Origin: Saxidomus purpurata
Taxonomy: Eukaryota > Mollusca > Bivalvia > Venerida > Veneridae
Direction of reading: 5' to 3'
NCBI GenBank assembly: GCA_022818135.1
Contig: JAFMSR010000018.1
Span: 18,652,595 to 18,716,594 of the forward strand
DNA: 64,000 bases
A model generated the notes under the pieces. That model was not told where the DNA came from and searched no databases. It saw only the letters and a list, made by a program, of their open reading frames with translations. A program made the position numbers and the translations under genes. Shown piece after piece: positions 21,397 to 32,556 of the stretch; the first letter of the stretch is position 1; the number at the start of each line of letters is the position of its first letter.

Positions 21397-21827
21397 CTTA
21401 AAGTGACATTATGCACATTTTTTTCAAGTAACAATCCAGCTGAAAATGGTGTGTGTACAAAAGTGTAGAGGAAATAATAGCTTTTAACCCAATACACCAA
21501 ACTCTTCCCGCTACCAGTATGAAAAAATAACTTTCCAAATATTGATTTTCTTATTTGACTGGGAGAGTCAATTTAAGAAAAGAACAACTGCATGCAGGAG
21601 TTGCTTCCCTTCCACTGCCGAAATCTCTACCAACATCAACAATGACACAATCAACTATCATTTTATCAGTCCGATTTTTTTATATCTAAAGCACCAACTT
21701 CAAATACTAATGCGGCATAATCATTAATTTAACACATTTAAATGCACAACAACCAAAAATTGCTTTTATAAAACTGTCACCAAAAATACACTATGTGCAG
21801 TAAGATGCGCATAATGTCACTTTAAGG
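21396..21827. mobile_element. TTAA-flanked MITE (piggyBac-like target)
   Basis: The ends are inverted: CCTTAAAGTGACATTATGC at the left and the exact complement GCATAATGTCACTTTAAGG at the right. TTAA sits at both borders, just outside AGTGACATTATGC, as expected for a piggyBac-type target. The interior (about 430 bp) has no transposase. A second, diverged copy in the opposite orientation starts at 48235. Confidence 0.8.
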
Positions 21828-21862
21828 GATGTAGCGTGGGGCTAGTTTTTGTGATCATCTTT

Positions 21863-23069
21863 TTATACCCCCAAAACGAAGTTTAGGGGGGTATATAGGA
21901 GTCACCCGGTGGTTGGTCGGTCGGTCGGTCGGGCAGTCTGTTGCATTTTCCTTGTCCGGAGCATAACTTGAAAACTACTAGTTGGAATTCAATACAACTT
22001 CATACAATGGTCAAGCACATTGAGAGGAAGTGCAGTGCACAAGAACTATAACTCCATCTTGACTAATTACAGAGTTATTGCCCTTTGTTACTTTTCCTTG
22101 TCCGGAGCATAACTTGAAAACTACTGGTTGGAATTCAATACAACTTCATACAATGGTCAAGCACATTGAGAGGAAGTGCAGTGCACAAGAACCATAACTC
22201 CATCTTGACTAATTTTAGAGTTATTGCCCTTTGTTACTTTTCCTTGTCCGGAGCATAACTTGAAAACTACTAGTTGGAATTCAATACAACTTCATTCAAT
22301 GGTCAAGCACATTGAGAGGAAGTGCAGTGCACAAGAACCATAACTCCATCTTGACTAATTTCAGAGTTATTTCCCTTTGTTACTTTTCCTTGTTCGGAGC
22401 ATAACTTGAAAACTAAAGGTTGGAATTCAATACAATTTCATACAATGATCAAGCAAACTCAGAGGAAGTGCAGTGCACAAGAACCATAACTCTATCTTGA
22501 GTATTTACTGAGTTATTGCCCTTTGTTAGTTTTCCTTGTCCAAAGCATAACTTGAAAACTACAAGTTGGAATTCAATACAACTTCATACAATGGTCAAGC
22601 ACATTGAGAGGAAGTGCAGTGCCCAAGAACCATAACTCCATCTTGACTAATTTTAGAGTTATTGCCCTTTGTTACTTTTCCTTGTCCGGAGCATAACTTG
22701 AAAACTACTAGTTGGAATTCAATACAATTTCATACAATGATCAAGCAAACTCAGAGGAAGTGCAGTGTACAAGAACTATAACTCTATTTTGAGTATTTAC
22801 TGAGTTATTGCCCTTTGTTAGTTTTCCTTGTCAGGAGCATAACTTGAAAACTACAAGTTGGAATTCAATAAGACTTCATACAATAGTCAAGCACATTGAG
22901 AGGAAGTGCAGTGTACAAGAACCATAACTCAATCTTGACAAATTACAGAGTTATTGCCAAGAACAATATCTCTTTTTAGTTTGTTTGCAAGGTATTATGT
23001 TACTACGAACTTCTTCAGTTTATAAAGCAGTCTTTTGGGGGTATTAATCACATTTAGTGATAGCTCTAG
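21863..23069 (+). mobile_element. pearl/Helentron-like element, copy D
   Basis: TTATACCCCCAAAACGAAG with a CCCCC/GGGGGG fold-back, then (GGTC)n at about 21912-21932, about seven 146-bp core units with little divergence, and the tail TTAATCACATTTAGTGATAG then CTCTAG, followed by TT. Best preserved complete copy in the window together with 14721-16062. Confidence 0.85.
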
Positions 23070-24108
23070 TTAGAAATGTTGGTAGAGAGTCATTGCTTAA
23101 TTTGTTGTTTAAGTAAAACATAATTCTGACCAGAGCTGTCAGAGAAAACAAGAATTTTATGATTTCTGTACTTAAAATCTGTTGACAATACATGTAACAA
23201 AATGTAAAAGATAAGTCTACTTTTAGGTCTAAATGTGTTTAGAAAGGGTAAAAAGGTTCTAGAAGCCAGTAACTGAAGATTAGCATTTGCCATATACAAT
23301 ATCTAAGCCGGTAGATTGTAACTTTGCTGAAATATTAATTTCTATCATTTCTCAAAGCTTTTTGTTTGTTTTGTTGTAGTGACTTAACCTAGTATATTTG
23401 AAGTTGTGAAGTGAATGGTGTGTTGGATAATGACCAAAGGTATCGAAACATTCGGCTTCCTGTCTGGAGAATGTGCCGACTTGCAGAGTACATACCTCTC
23501 GGCTTAGGCAGAAAAGGTACCGGGAAACATTTCTTATTAGAGTGGATTTCTAGTATCCAGCATAGGACAGTGTCTGTTTAATAGATAAATATGATCAGAA
23601 TGGAACCAGAAATTTGTTTTGCCTTGCCAGTTTCATTTCACTTAAAAATATTCACTTATCCAGGAAAGACTTTAGTTACCAGATAGAAGCCCTGTTAGAT
23701 AAACTGATGCAAGACCCAGGCAGCGGTCAATAGACTGCTGAAAATACAATAGAAAATTATCAAAATTATTGTTGAGAATAAAAAAAATTACGAAATGATA
23801 GAAATTGTATAAAACTTAGAAATTTTCAGGTTTTGGCCTTGCATCCAGTTCAAATAATTTTTCAATCAGCAGAATTGAGTCAATTGGCAATTTCTTATGG
23901 ATGGTGGAAAGCTAGTTCTAGTTTGATGGTTACAGGCTTCTACAAATCTTCCAACTCTCTTGAAACATGGTATGAAAACTACAAGGAAAGAATATTTTAG
24001 AAAATTAAAACATGTGTTTAAAACAAAAGTAGAGTATGTGTTGAACATTAAGCTAAGGAAATAAAAGAATTTTGTTTTGAAATTCTAGAAGATGGAGGGA
24101 GACAGTCA

Positions 24109-24215
24109 CAGCACATACGGTGTTTGATTTGTAGATACATCTATAGGTAAATTCCATGTAAGTATTACATACAGTGTTTGCTTTGTAGATACATCTATAG
24201 GTAAATTCCATGTAA
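24109..24215 (+). repeat. 54-bp minisatellite, two units
   Basis: TTTGTAGATACATCTATAGG and TAAATTCCATGTAAGTATT occur twice in tandem. The homologous position has about eight units at 39287-39722 and one at 57185-57230. Confidence 0.8.
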
Positions 24216-24549
24216 GTATTCCATGTACTCAGGGTTGTTGATATACTATAACAGAAAGCATACCAAAACATCCTGACATAGTTCAAAGAATTGGAGTCAT
24301 GATAATTCAATATGATCCTGGGAAACAATGTTTTGTGTAGGCATTCTTGCATAAAATGTGCTGTTTTTGCCTATTTTGCAAGTGTTTTAACAGGAGGAAA
24401 AATCTGTGTTAATGGGGAGATTCATGCGCCGTTATAACCCGTTTTCATTTATGCGCATTACAGGGCCATTGTAAACAATGGACCTGTCTCCCAAGTCTTT
24501 CACCAAGTAAGGCCTCGACAGTGCCGGGCTTAAAAACTGCTGGTGTATC

Positions 24550-25018
24550 TGGGGGGTCACTTAGTTTTACATAGGCTTATATTAAATATAGGAAAAACTT
24601 TAAAAATCTTCTTCTCTGAAACCACAAGGCCTAGAGCTTAGATATTTGGCATGTAGCATTGGCTAGTGGACCTCTACCAAGGTTGTTCAAATTATGACCC
24701 CCAGGTCAAAATTGACCCCGCATGGGGGGTCACTTAGTTTTACATAGGCTTATATAGGAAAATTTTCTTCTCTGAAACCACAAGGCCTAGAGCGTAGATA
24801 TTTGGCATGTAGCATTGCCTAGTAGACCTCTTCAAAGTTTGTTCAAATTATGCCCCTGGGGTCAAAATTGACCTTCCCCGGGAGGGGGGGGGGGCACTTT
24901 TTTTACAAAGATGTATATAGGAAAACCTATTTGGTATATAACATTGTCTAGTGATCTTCCACCAGGCAAGTGGACTTGTACCAAGGTGAGCGATATAGGT
25001 CCATCTTGGCCCTCTTGT
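24550..25018 (+). repeat. Helentron-like element, 5'-truncated
   Basis: Two units with CTTAGTTTTACATAGGCTTA, CTGAAACCACAAGGCCTAGA and TATTTGGCATGTAGCATTG. The 3' end is CTTGGCCCTCTTG|TTTAGC. The paralogous block (about 43660) reads through TTTAGCAAATTTT without it. The same family is at 26691-27828, 28811-29152 and 31860-32104. Confidence 0.6.
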
Positions 25019-25150
25019 TTAGCAAATTTTGTCTGCGCTATTTCTCAGCAACTTAAGGTGGGAAATCAATGAAACTTCATAGAAGTAGTTGATAGCAAGC
25101 TTATTTGCGCATATTGATTGCATGTTCATTGAGTGTCAGCTCATTGATTT

Positions 25151-25979
25151 TAGCTCATCTGAGCAAGAAGTGCTCAAAGTGAGTTATTGTGATCTCCCAG
25201 CTAGTGTCCGTTTTCCATCTGTCTCCTGTCTATCCACACTTCACCTTGTGTATGCAACAGAGTCTGCATTTTTCACTGGATCTTCATGAAACTTGATCAG
25301 AATGACTGCCTTAATAATATCTAGGTCGAGTTCGCATATGGGTCATCTCGGTTATAAAAAACTGGGTCACAGTGTCAAATCATCAAAAAACCTTCTGTAT
25401 ACAGTAGAGGTTGCATTTTTCACTGGATCTTCATGAAATTTGGTCAGAATGATAGTCTTGACACAATCTATATCTAGTTTGAATATGGGTCATCTGGGAT
25501 CAAAAACAAGGTCACAGGGTCAAATTATAGGAAAACCTTGTGCACGCGATAGAGGTTGTATTTTTCATTGAATTTTCATGAAACTTGGTCAGAATGATTG
25601 TCTTGATGTTATAAAGGTCAACTTTGAATATAAATAATCTGAGTTCAAAAACTAGGTCACCTGGTTAAAAACCTTTTGAATGCGATACAAGTGACATTTA
25701 CAACCCAATCATAATGAAAATTGGTCTGAATGTTTATGTGGATGACCTGGGATTAACAACTACATTAATTTACCAGGTCAATTCTGAGGAAAACCTTGTT
25801 GGTACTCTTGAAGTTACATTTTACAGCCAATCATTAAGTAAATTGGTCAGAAGGTTTGTCTTGTCAAGGTAAAACAGAATATTTGTGTTTATGATATATA
25901 GTTTAGGATAGAAGTTTGGTCTCATTTAGTCATAAGTATGTCTCAGGTGAGTGATACAGGGCCATCTTGGTCCTCTTGT
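25151..25979 (+). mobile_element. Helentron-like element, TAGCTCATCTGAGC family
   Basis: The 5' fold-back TAGCTCATCTGAGC...GCTCAAAGTGAG is followed by about four tandem units of 146-147 bp (ACTGGATCTTCATGAAACTT, GGTCACAGGGTCAAATTAT). The 3' end is GCCATCTTGGTCCTCTTG|TT. A homologous copy lacking the 5' fold-back lies at about 43750-44551. Confidence 0.7.
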
Positions 25980-26014
25980 TTACAATGTATTGTTAATTTG
26001 TATTCTGGCCCGAG

Positions 26015-26220
26015 CACAAGGTGTGTCTGTGGGTAAAAACACTGATGCCACACATGCCTTAGACCACCCGCTGTAAATGGGTAGCAGTGATGAAAAACTT
26101 GCTGCCTCTCTCACCTGAGCTAGACTTCTAGAATGAGTGTTTGAGAGCAATTCAATAAGCTACAGAGGTTACTTTGCAATTGAACTGAAATAAATTTGTA
26201 TATATAAGCTAATTTGTATT
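26015..26220 (+). repeat. old SINE-like copy shared by two paralogous blocks
   Basis: The 3' part CAATAAGCTACAGAGG...GCAATTGAACTGAAATAAAT resembles the tail of the SINE at 12377-12559. The same copy sits at the matching place in the other block (about 44577-44790), so it predates that duplication. Confidence 0.5.
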
Positions 26221-26690
26221 ACCAAAAGTCTTCCCAAACAGTAAGAAAATAATTTACTTCTAGTTATGTTCAAAGTATTACAGGTCGGGCCTAAATAGAA
26301 ATTTAAAAGTCTTGCCATGCATGTAGAACTTTAATTTCCTTATTGAATAAGAAATGTGTAATTATATTTATAGTTTGAACAGGATGAAAATGGAGTATTA
26401 ACATATCTGACTGTTAATTTCCTGGTGTTGATTTCTACAATTTTACAGAGGACATGTTGTGAAAGTTGAATAAATAATATCCCTTCTCTGTACATTTGTA
26501 TTTCCTTTACTTGCCAATATCCGAGTCACACAGAGATCCAATGAAATTTTACATTATAGTTGAGGATTGCTAAATCTATTCATCCAGGTCACATGATCAC
26601 TTTAAATTGCAGTTCAGCCAATCATTATACAAAAATGTATCATGACAAATGTTTAGGTTTGCTTACGGAACAAAGAACTTTGTATCTTTT

Positions 26691-27828
26691 TAGCTCACCT
26701 GGCACACAGTGCCAGAGTGAGCTATAAGGATCACATTCCGTCTGGCAGGGATGTTCCTTGCATGAAGCCCTCTCATAGTTGTCAAATTATTTCAATCCAT
26801 GCAGAACTCTTGCTGATATGGCAACAAATAGGAAAAACTTTAAAAATCTTCTTCTCAAGAACAGGAAGGCCTAGAGCTTAGATAATTTGGCATGTGGCAT
26901 TGCATAGTGGACCTCTACCAAGGTTGTTCAAATTATGACCCCCAGGTCACAATTGACCCTGCCCAGGGGGGTCACCTGTTTTAACATAGGCTTTTACATG
27001 AAAGCCTCTTCTCTAAAACTACAAGGCCTATAGAGCTTAAATATCTAGCATGTAGCATTGCCTAGTAGAACAGTACCAACATTGTTCAAATTAAGACCCA
27101 CAGAAACCATGTTAATACTTTAATTGATGTAAAAACATGGAAAACCAATTTGTCTTGAAATAACATTGACACAAGCTATTTCATAACTGTACAAATGTAC
27201 TTAATCTAAAAATATATTGCTTTTGTATGTATATGTGCTTTTTTGGTCCACCATCCTCATTTGAGGATTACAGCGGTTAAAAATATGTTGCCTTGCAGAA
27301 TGATGCTTATATAATGCTATAAATAGCAACATAGTTTTCCACAATCTAAAAACTCTTAGAGATTACAACAGACATCATACAGTAGAATTTCTTACTGACA
27401 GGTTTAAGAATTTTGTATTTAGTTTTTCCCAACTTTTTCTATTCAACATTATAGTTTGCAGACTTAGTTAGTTATCATTAATAACGACTTTGTAATATTT
27501 CATATTGCACCATAATAGAACTGATTTGTAATCTTTGAATTGCTACAGAAGTAGTTGAGTAAAAATTTGGTTGGATTTCTTCAATTTCTCTAAGGAGTGG
27601 TGGGGCGGTCACTTCGTTCCCATAGACTTATTTATAGGCAAAACTTTAAAAATCTTCTTGTCTTAAACCACAAGGCCAGGTATTTGAAATGAGGCATTGT
27701 GTAGTGAACCGCTATGAAGATTGTTCAACTTTGGACTCCAGGTCAATTTTTACCCTTTCTGCAACACCATTGTTGACCTTGTATTATAGCCAGTGGTAGC
27801 CAGGTGAGTGATAAAGGGCCATCTTGCT
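26691..27828 (+). mobile_element. Helentron-like element, TAGCTCACCTGG family, degraded
   Basis: The 5' fold-back AGCTCACCTGGCAC...GTGCCAGAGTGAGCT is perfect over most of its length. The body contains the ACCACAAGGCC / CAGGTCA units and the 3' end reads CAGGTGAGTGATAAAGGGCC. The paralogue at about 45380 lacks it, continuing from ACTTTGTATCTT directly to the later sequence. Confidence 0.6.
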
Positions 27829-28149
27829 ATTGGAATAATGATGAAATAATATAATGATTCATTCTGTTTGCATGAAAATATTATTTTACATTTTTTATAA
27901 GCAAGACTTGGTAGTCTTTGGCAAATGATATTGCTATAATTTATTTGTGCATAATTGCCAAGTTTGAACTTCAACTCGGCTTTAAAAATGTATAACACCA
28001 GCATATTTGTGTATTTGAATCTGTTTGAAACCTCTGTTTGTCAATATATAGTAACAGTTGTTTCAGAATGGGTCAACGTTCTTCATGTGGCTACTTCTGT
28101 AATGCAGTTTGCTCTGCTGCTTAATAGAGCTTCCATTTAATTTACATTC

Positions 28150-28810
28150 ATCTGTCACAGTTACAAGTTATTTTGCCTTCTAAGACGAAATAGGCTGGCC
28201 AAAAGCTTACAGATATGTACCCTGGCAACATTATTTGTTTGCCTGACATGAAGTGAATTTATGTAACACTGTCATGCATCATTCAGTCTGTTTTCTTGCC
28301 CAATACACTGTCCTAACAGATTCCAGGCTGTTTCTCTATGTCCAAAGTTTTCTTCACTTAGGGTTACAAAGAGAAGATTTTGTAATGCTTGTTGCTGGTC
28401 TCGCATTCTCTGTAAATAGCCGTAAGTCTTGTACTGAAGAAAGTAGAGATACGGAATAGAATCAACAGCAGCCCACTCCATCCAGGCACTGTCCTCATCT
28501 CTATGTAGAAGTTCCTCTCTAGTTGATCTGAACATTTCATACTGAAGTTCCTTTGGAATACAGTTCATCTCTGAAGGCAGAAATCTGACACAGAAGGCTG
28601 TAATGTACTATAAAGCTTTTTCCTTGTAATGGGTTGATATTATGGAGAATCCTGTTTTCAAGTGTCACATGGATATAGATAACCACCACATGCAGGCATA
28701 ACAACTTTTATGGTGTATTGGTCTTTAGTACATCTTAGAGTGAACTCTGTTCTTTCCATGTCTCCCTTGCAGAAAAGCATAGAAGCTTACTTCAGTCTGC
28801 CGGATGAGAC
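28150..28810 (-). pseudogene. Mab-21/cGAS-like protein, C-terminal fragment
   Basis: Minus-strand sequence matching the C-terminal third of the genes at 32557-34683 and 45741-47873: MNCIPKELQYEMFRSTREEL, then DSIPYLYFLQYKTYGYLQRM and ETAWNLLGQC. It is dead. The codon equivalent to TTA after RLNDA is TGA, and the 5' part is lost at 28810, where homology stops and a repeat (TAGTGGACCTCTACC...) begins. No nucleotidyltransferase half is present. Confidence 0.85.
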
Positions 28811-29152
28811 TAGTGGACCTCTACCAAGATTGTTCAAATTATGACCCCCCGTGTCAAAATTGACCCCGTGCGGGTGGTCACTTAGTTTTGCATAGGCTTA
28901 TATAGGAAAAACTTTAAAAATCTTCTTCTCTGAAACCACAAGGCCTAGAGCTTAGATATTTAACATTTAGCACTGCCTAGTAGACCTGTTCAAATTGTGC
29001 GTCTTGGGTCAATATTGACCTTTCCCGGGTGGGGGGGTCACTTGTTTTACAAAGACGTATATAGGAAAACCTATTTGGTATATAACATTGTCTAGTGATC
29101 TTCCACCAGGCAAGTGGACTTGTACCAAGGTGAGCGATATATCTTGGCCCTC
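28811..29152 (+). repeat. Helentron-like element, 5'-truncated, at the break of the Mab-21 fragment
   Basis: Same family as 24550-25018 (AAATTATGACCCCC, CTGAAACCACAAGGCCTAGA, GGTGAGCGATATA, CTTGGCCCTCTT). It starts inside the family's unit, so the junction at 28810/28811 is a rearrangement rather than a clean insertion. Confidence 0.6.
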
Positions 29153-29158
29153 TTTTTA

Positions 29159-30257
29159 TTATGCCCCCCTTTAAAGAAGCGGTGATATATTGCTTTGCAC
29201 ATGTCGGTCGGTCAGTCGGTAGAGCAACGGTTTCCAGACATTAACCTGAAAACTGGTGAACCTAGCATCTTTAAACTAGATGTGGAGGTTGGTCATGACC
29301 AGCAGATGACCCCTATTGATTTTGAGGTCAGTTACCGGTAGGTCAAAGGTCAAGGTCACTGGGACTTCTTTTTTTTCCGGCCACATCAATCTTTTTTTAG
29401 GCCAATTTTTTTTCCAACAATTTTTATTTGTAAGGCCAAAAATTATTGTTCTTTTTGAGGCCCCTAATTATTTTTTTTCAGGCCACATGTATTTTATTTT
29501 TTAAGGCAAAATGTGTATATATATATATATATATATTTTTTTTAGGCCAAATACTTTTTCTTGAAGACCAAAAATTGATGTTTTTAAAGGCCAAAAACGA
29601 TTATTTTTCAATGTGACTTCTACTTTAACTAGATGCCCACGTGCAACATGTCGAACCCGCCATATGTCAAAAGGGCTAACTCCTTACCAAGTAGAGATGG
29701 GTGAAAAAACACCTAAATATTGGATGTAACATGCATGCTGTACCACAGAAAAGTGGTCTCGATTTTTCTCTACGGCCAGTAATAAAAAAGTTACAATATA
29801 AGCTATTTATAGTAACAACAAAGGGAAGTAATTCTTAAAACAAGGGTAGCCCATGGTGGTGAACATTTGTACAAAGAAACATCAAAATCCCTCCATGCAT
29901 GAAGAAGAAATTCTCCAGACAAAGATATTCTTGACTTTGAACTTTAACCTCTAAGTGTGACCTTGACCTTAGACCTAGGGACCTGGTTCTTGCGCATGAC
30001 ACTCCGTCTCATGGTGAACATTTGTGCCAAGTCAAAATCCCTCCATGCATGAAAAAGATACGGTCCGGACAAAATCGGACGCACGGACGCACGCACACAT
30101 GGACTCACGCACGCACATACACCAAACCGCCTAAAGTGACAACTATATCGAGCTCACCGCAAGTGGGCTTGACAAAAATGGGTCCTTGGATAGTTTGACT
30201 TTTCCACATTACTGATTGCATCAAAGGGGGCATACATGTTTTACAAACAGCTCTTGT
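29159..30257 (+). mobile_element. Helentron-like element, TTATGCCCCCC family, with nested element
   Basis: Begins TTATGCCCCCCTTTAAAG, then GTCGGTCGGTCAG and one core unit with GGTCAAAGGTCAAGGTCAC. A GGCC/T-rich low-complexity stretch at 29370-29600 follows. It ends AAAGGGGGCATACATG...CAGCTCTTG|TT, where GGGGGCAT is the inverted copy of ATGCCCCC. A minus-strand element at 29629-30177 interrupts it. Confidence 0.65.
29629..30177 (-). mobile_element. nested Helentron-like element, minus strand
   Basis: Read on the minus strand it starts TGTCAAGCCCACTTGC, contains a (GTGC)n-like microsatellite and the GGTCAAGGTCACAC core, and ends GTTGCACGTGGGCATCTAG followed by TT. The ends GCCCACTTGC / GCACGTGGGC are near inverted repeats. 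The host element without it is seen at about 63065-63090 (ACTTTAAAAAAGG), supporting these borders. Confidence 0.65.
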
Positions 30258-30263
30258 TGCTTT

Positions 30264-30570
30264 ATTATTATCCCCTGTTAAAGGCAGAGGGATATTGTTT
30301 TGGAGTTGTCTGTCCGTCCAGATTCATTACTCAAGAACCAACAGATAGAATTTCATGAAATTTCAAATAAGTGTACAGTAGCATAATGCCGCGGTGCACA
30401 TACAACTTTCGTCAAGATTGGATTAGTATCTCCAGAGAATTTGCCCTTAAATCTTCTATATTAAAACATAAAAATTCTATTTCTCTGAAAGTGGTTATCA
30501 AAAGTGTTATTGACTCAAAAATTTTTAATTATCACTCTTGTCAATATCCACCCCTGCACTTCCTTTTTTT
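30264..30570 (+). repeat. 5' part of a related CCCC-type element
   Basis: TTATTATTATCCCCTGTTAAAGG with AGAGGGATATTG and TGTCTGTCCGTCC resembles the 5' module of the CCCCGCC family, but with no core array before the next element begins at 30571. Confidence 0.45.
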
Positions 30571-31430
30571 TTTCCCCCGCCGAAGGCGAAGGGGATATTA
30601 GAAATGGTCTCCGCCCGTCCATGCGTCCATCCCAATTTTGTCTGGAGCATAACTCCAAAAGTACTTGAGGGATTTTCTTCAAACTTCATACACTGACAGA
30701 GCACACTGGGAGGAAGTGCAGTGTGTAAGAACAATAACTCTACCTTGCCTACTTTTAGAGTTATTCCCCTTTATCAGATTTACATGAAAAACTTTGTCCG
30801 AAGCATAACTCCAAAAGTACTTGAGGGATTTTCTTCAAACTTAATACACTGACATAGCACATTGGTAGGAAGTGCAATGTGCAAGAACAATAACTCTACC
30901 TTGCCTACTTTTAGAGTTATTCCCTTTTATCAGATTTACTTTAAAAGTTTTGTCCAGAGCATAACTCCAAAAGTACTTGAGGGATTTTCTTCAAACTTAA
31001 TACACTGACATAGCACATTGGTAGGAAGTGCAGTGTGCAAGAACAATAACTCTACCTTGCCTACTTTTAGAGTTATTCCCCTTTATAAGATTTACTTGTC
31101 CGCAGCATAACTCCAAAAGTACTTGAGGGATTTTCTTCAAACTTAATACACTGACATAGCACATTTGTAGGAAGTGCAGTGTGTAAGAACAATAACTCTA
31201 CCTTGCCTACTTTTACAGTTATTCCCCTTTATCAGATTTACCTTAAAAGTTTTGTCCAGAGCATAACTCCAAAAGTACTTGAGGGATTTACTTCAAACTT
31301 AATACACTGACATAGCACATTGGTAGGAAGTGCAGTGTGCAAGAACAATAACTCTACCTTGCCTACTTTTAGTCAAATAGAAAAAATATCATACCTATAC
31401 TGATAATAAACATTAATATAATTTTTTTCC
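30571..31430 (+). mobile_element. CCCCGCCGAAGGCGAAGGGG element, copy 1
   Basis: The 5' fold-back CCCCCGCCGAAGGCGAAGGGG is followed by GTCCATGCGTCC and five core units of 145-156 bp (GCATAACTCCAAAAGTACTT, AGGAAGTGCAGTGTG, AACAATAACTCTACC). The cores are recognisably related to those of the TTATACCCCC family, although the ends differ. The 3' module (TCATACCTATACTGATAAT) is cut off where copy 2 begins. Confidence 0.75.
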
Positions 31431-31860
31431 CCCGCCGAAGGCGAAGGGGATATTAGAAATGGTCTCCGCCCGTCCATGCGTCCATCCCAATTTTGTCTGG
31501 AGCATAACTCCAAAAGTACTTGTGGGATTTACTTCAAACTTAATACACTGACATAGCACATTGGTAGGAAGTGCAGTGTGCAAGAACAATAACTCTACCT
31601 TACCTACTTTTAGAGTTATTCCCCTTTATCAGATTTACTTGGAAAAAAATTTTGTCCAGAGCATAACTCCAAAAGTACTTGAGGGATTTTCTTCAAACTT
31701 AATACACTGACATAGCACATTGGTAGGAAGTGCAGTGTGCAAGAACAATAACTCTACCTTGCCTACTTTTAGTCAAATAGAAAAAATATCATACCTATAC
31801 TGATAATGAACATTAATATAATTTTGCAAACCTTCTCTTCATTGCCTTATTCTTTTTCCA
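31431..31860 (+). mobile_element. CCCCGCC element, copy 2
   Basis: The 5' module is identical to copy 1, with two core units and the start of the 3' module (TACTGATAATGAACATTAAT, GCAAACCTTCTCTTCATTGC). It stops at TTTTTCCACT without the terminal hairpin seen at 62880-62920. Confidence 0.7.
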
Positions 31861-32104
31861 CTAGATTAGATATTTGGCATGGGGTCAAAATCAAACCTTC
31901 CTAGGAGGGGGGAGGTCACTTAATTTCACATAGGCTTATATAGGGAAATCTTAGAGACACCAGGCAGGCAGGCAGAGCTTAGATATTTGGAATGTTACCT
32001 AGCGTTGTGTAGTGGACCTCTGAATTGTTTCAAATTCATGACCCCTTGTATTATAGCCAATGGTAGTCAGGTGAGCGATATAGGGCCATCTTTGCCCTTT
32101 TGTT
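31861..32104 (+). repeat. remnant of the TAGCTCACCTGG-family 3' end
   Basis: GATATTTGGCATGG, TTCACATAGGCTTATATAGG and the end GTCAGGTGAGCGATATAGGG then CCCTTTTG|TT. 5' part absent. Confidence 0.5.
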
Positions 32105-32556
32105 ATTGAAGAATAATACAATATCATAACAGATGTTTTAGTCTGCATACAGAACAAAGAATCTTCATGACATCTTTTAAAAAAAGCTGCTAAGAACAGG
32201 ACTGAAATAATCTAATGCTTCATTTCATTTTTGTTTGCATATGAACATAATTCTAGGTAATCTTTGGCAAATGATGTTGTTATAGTAAAACTGCATGCAT
32301 TTGACAGTGATGTTGTTTAGGATCATAACACTGTTCTGAACTTAGTATGGTAGCTCAAATGTAACAAATTTATAACATCATCAGCAGATTTGTGTGTCTA
32401 AATCTGTTTAGCTACTAGTACTGCAGGTGACCTCAGTTTGTCAATATATAAATACATTTGTTTTAGAAACAATGTCTTTCATATGACCACTTTTGTAATG
32501 TCCTTTGTTCTACTAATTAACAGAAATTCTACTCAGTTTACATTCATCTATTTGAG

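Noticed and set aside
23405..23580. Open stretch encoding LPVWRMCRLAEYIPLGLG and following residues
   Set aside because: About 60 codons with protein-like look but no start, no clear splice borders, no homologue recognised and no counterpart in the paralogous blocks.
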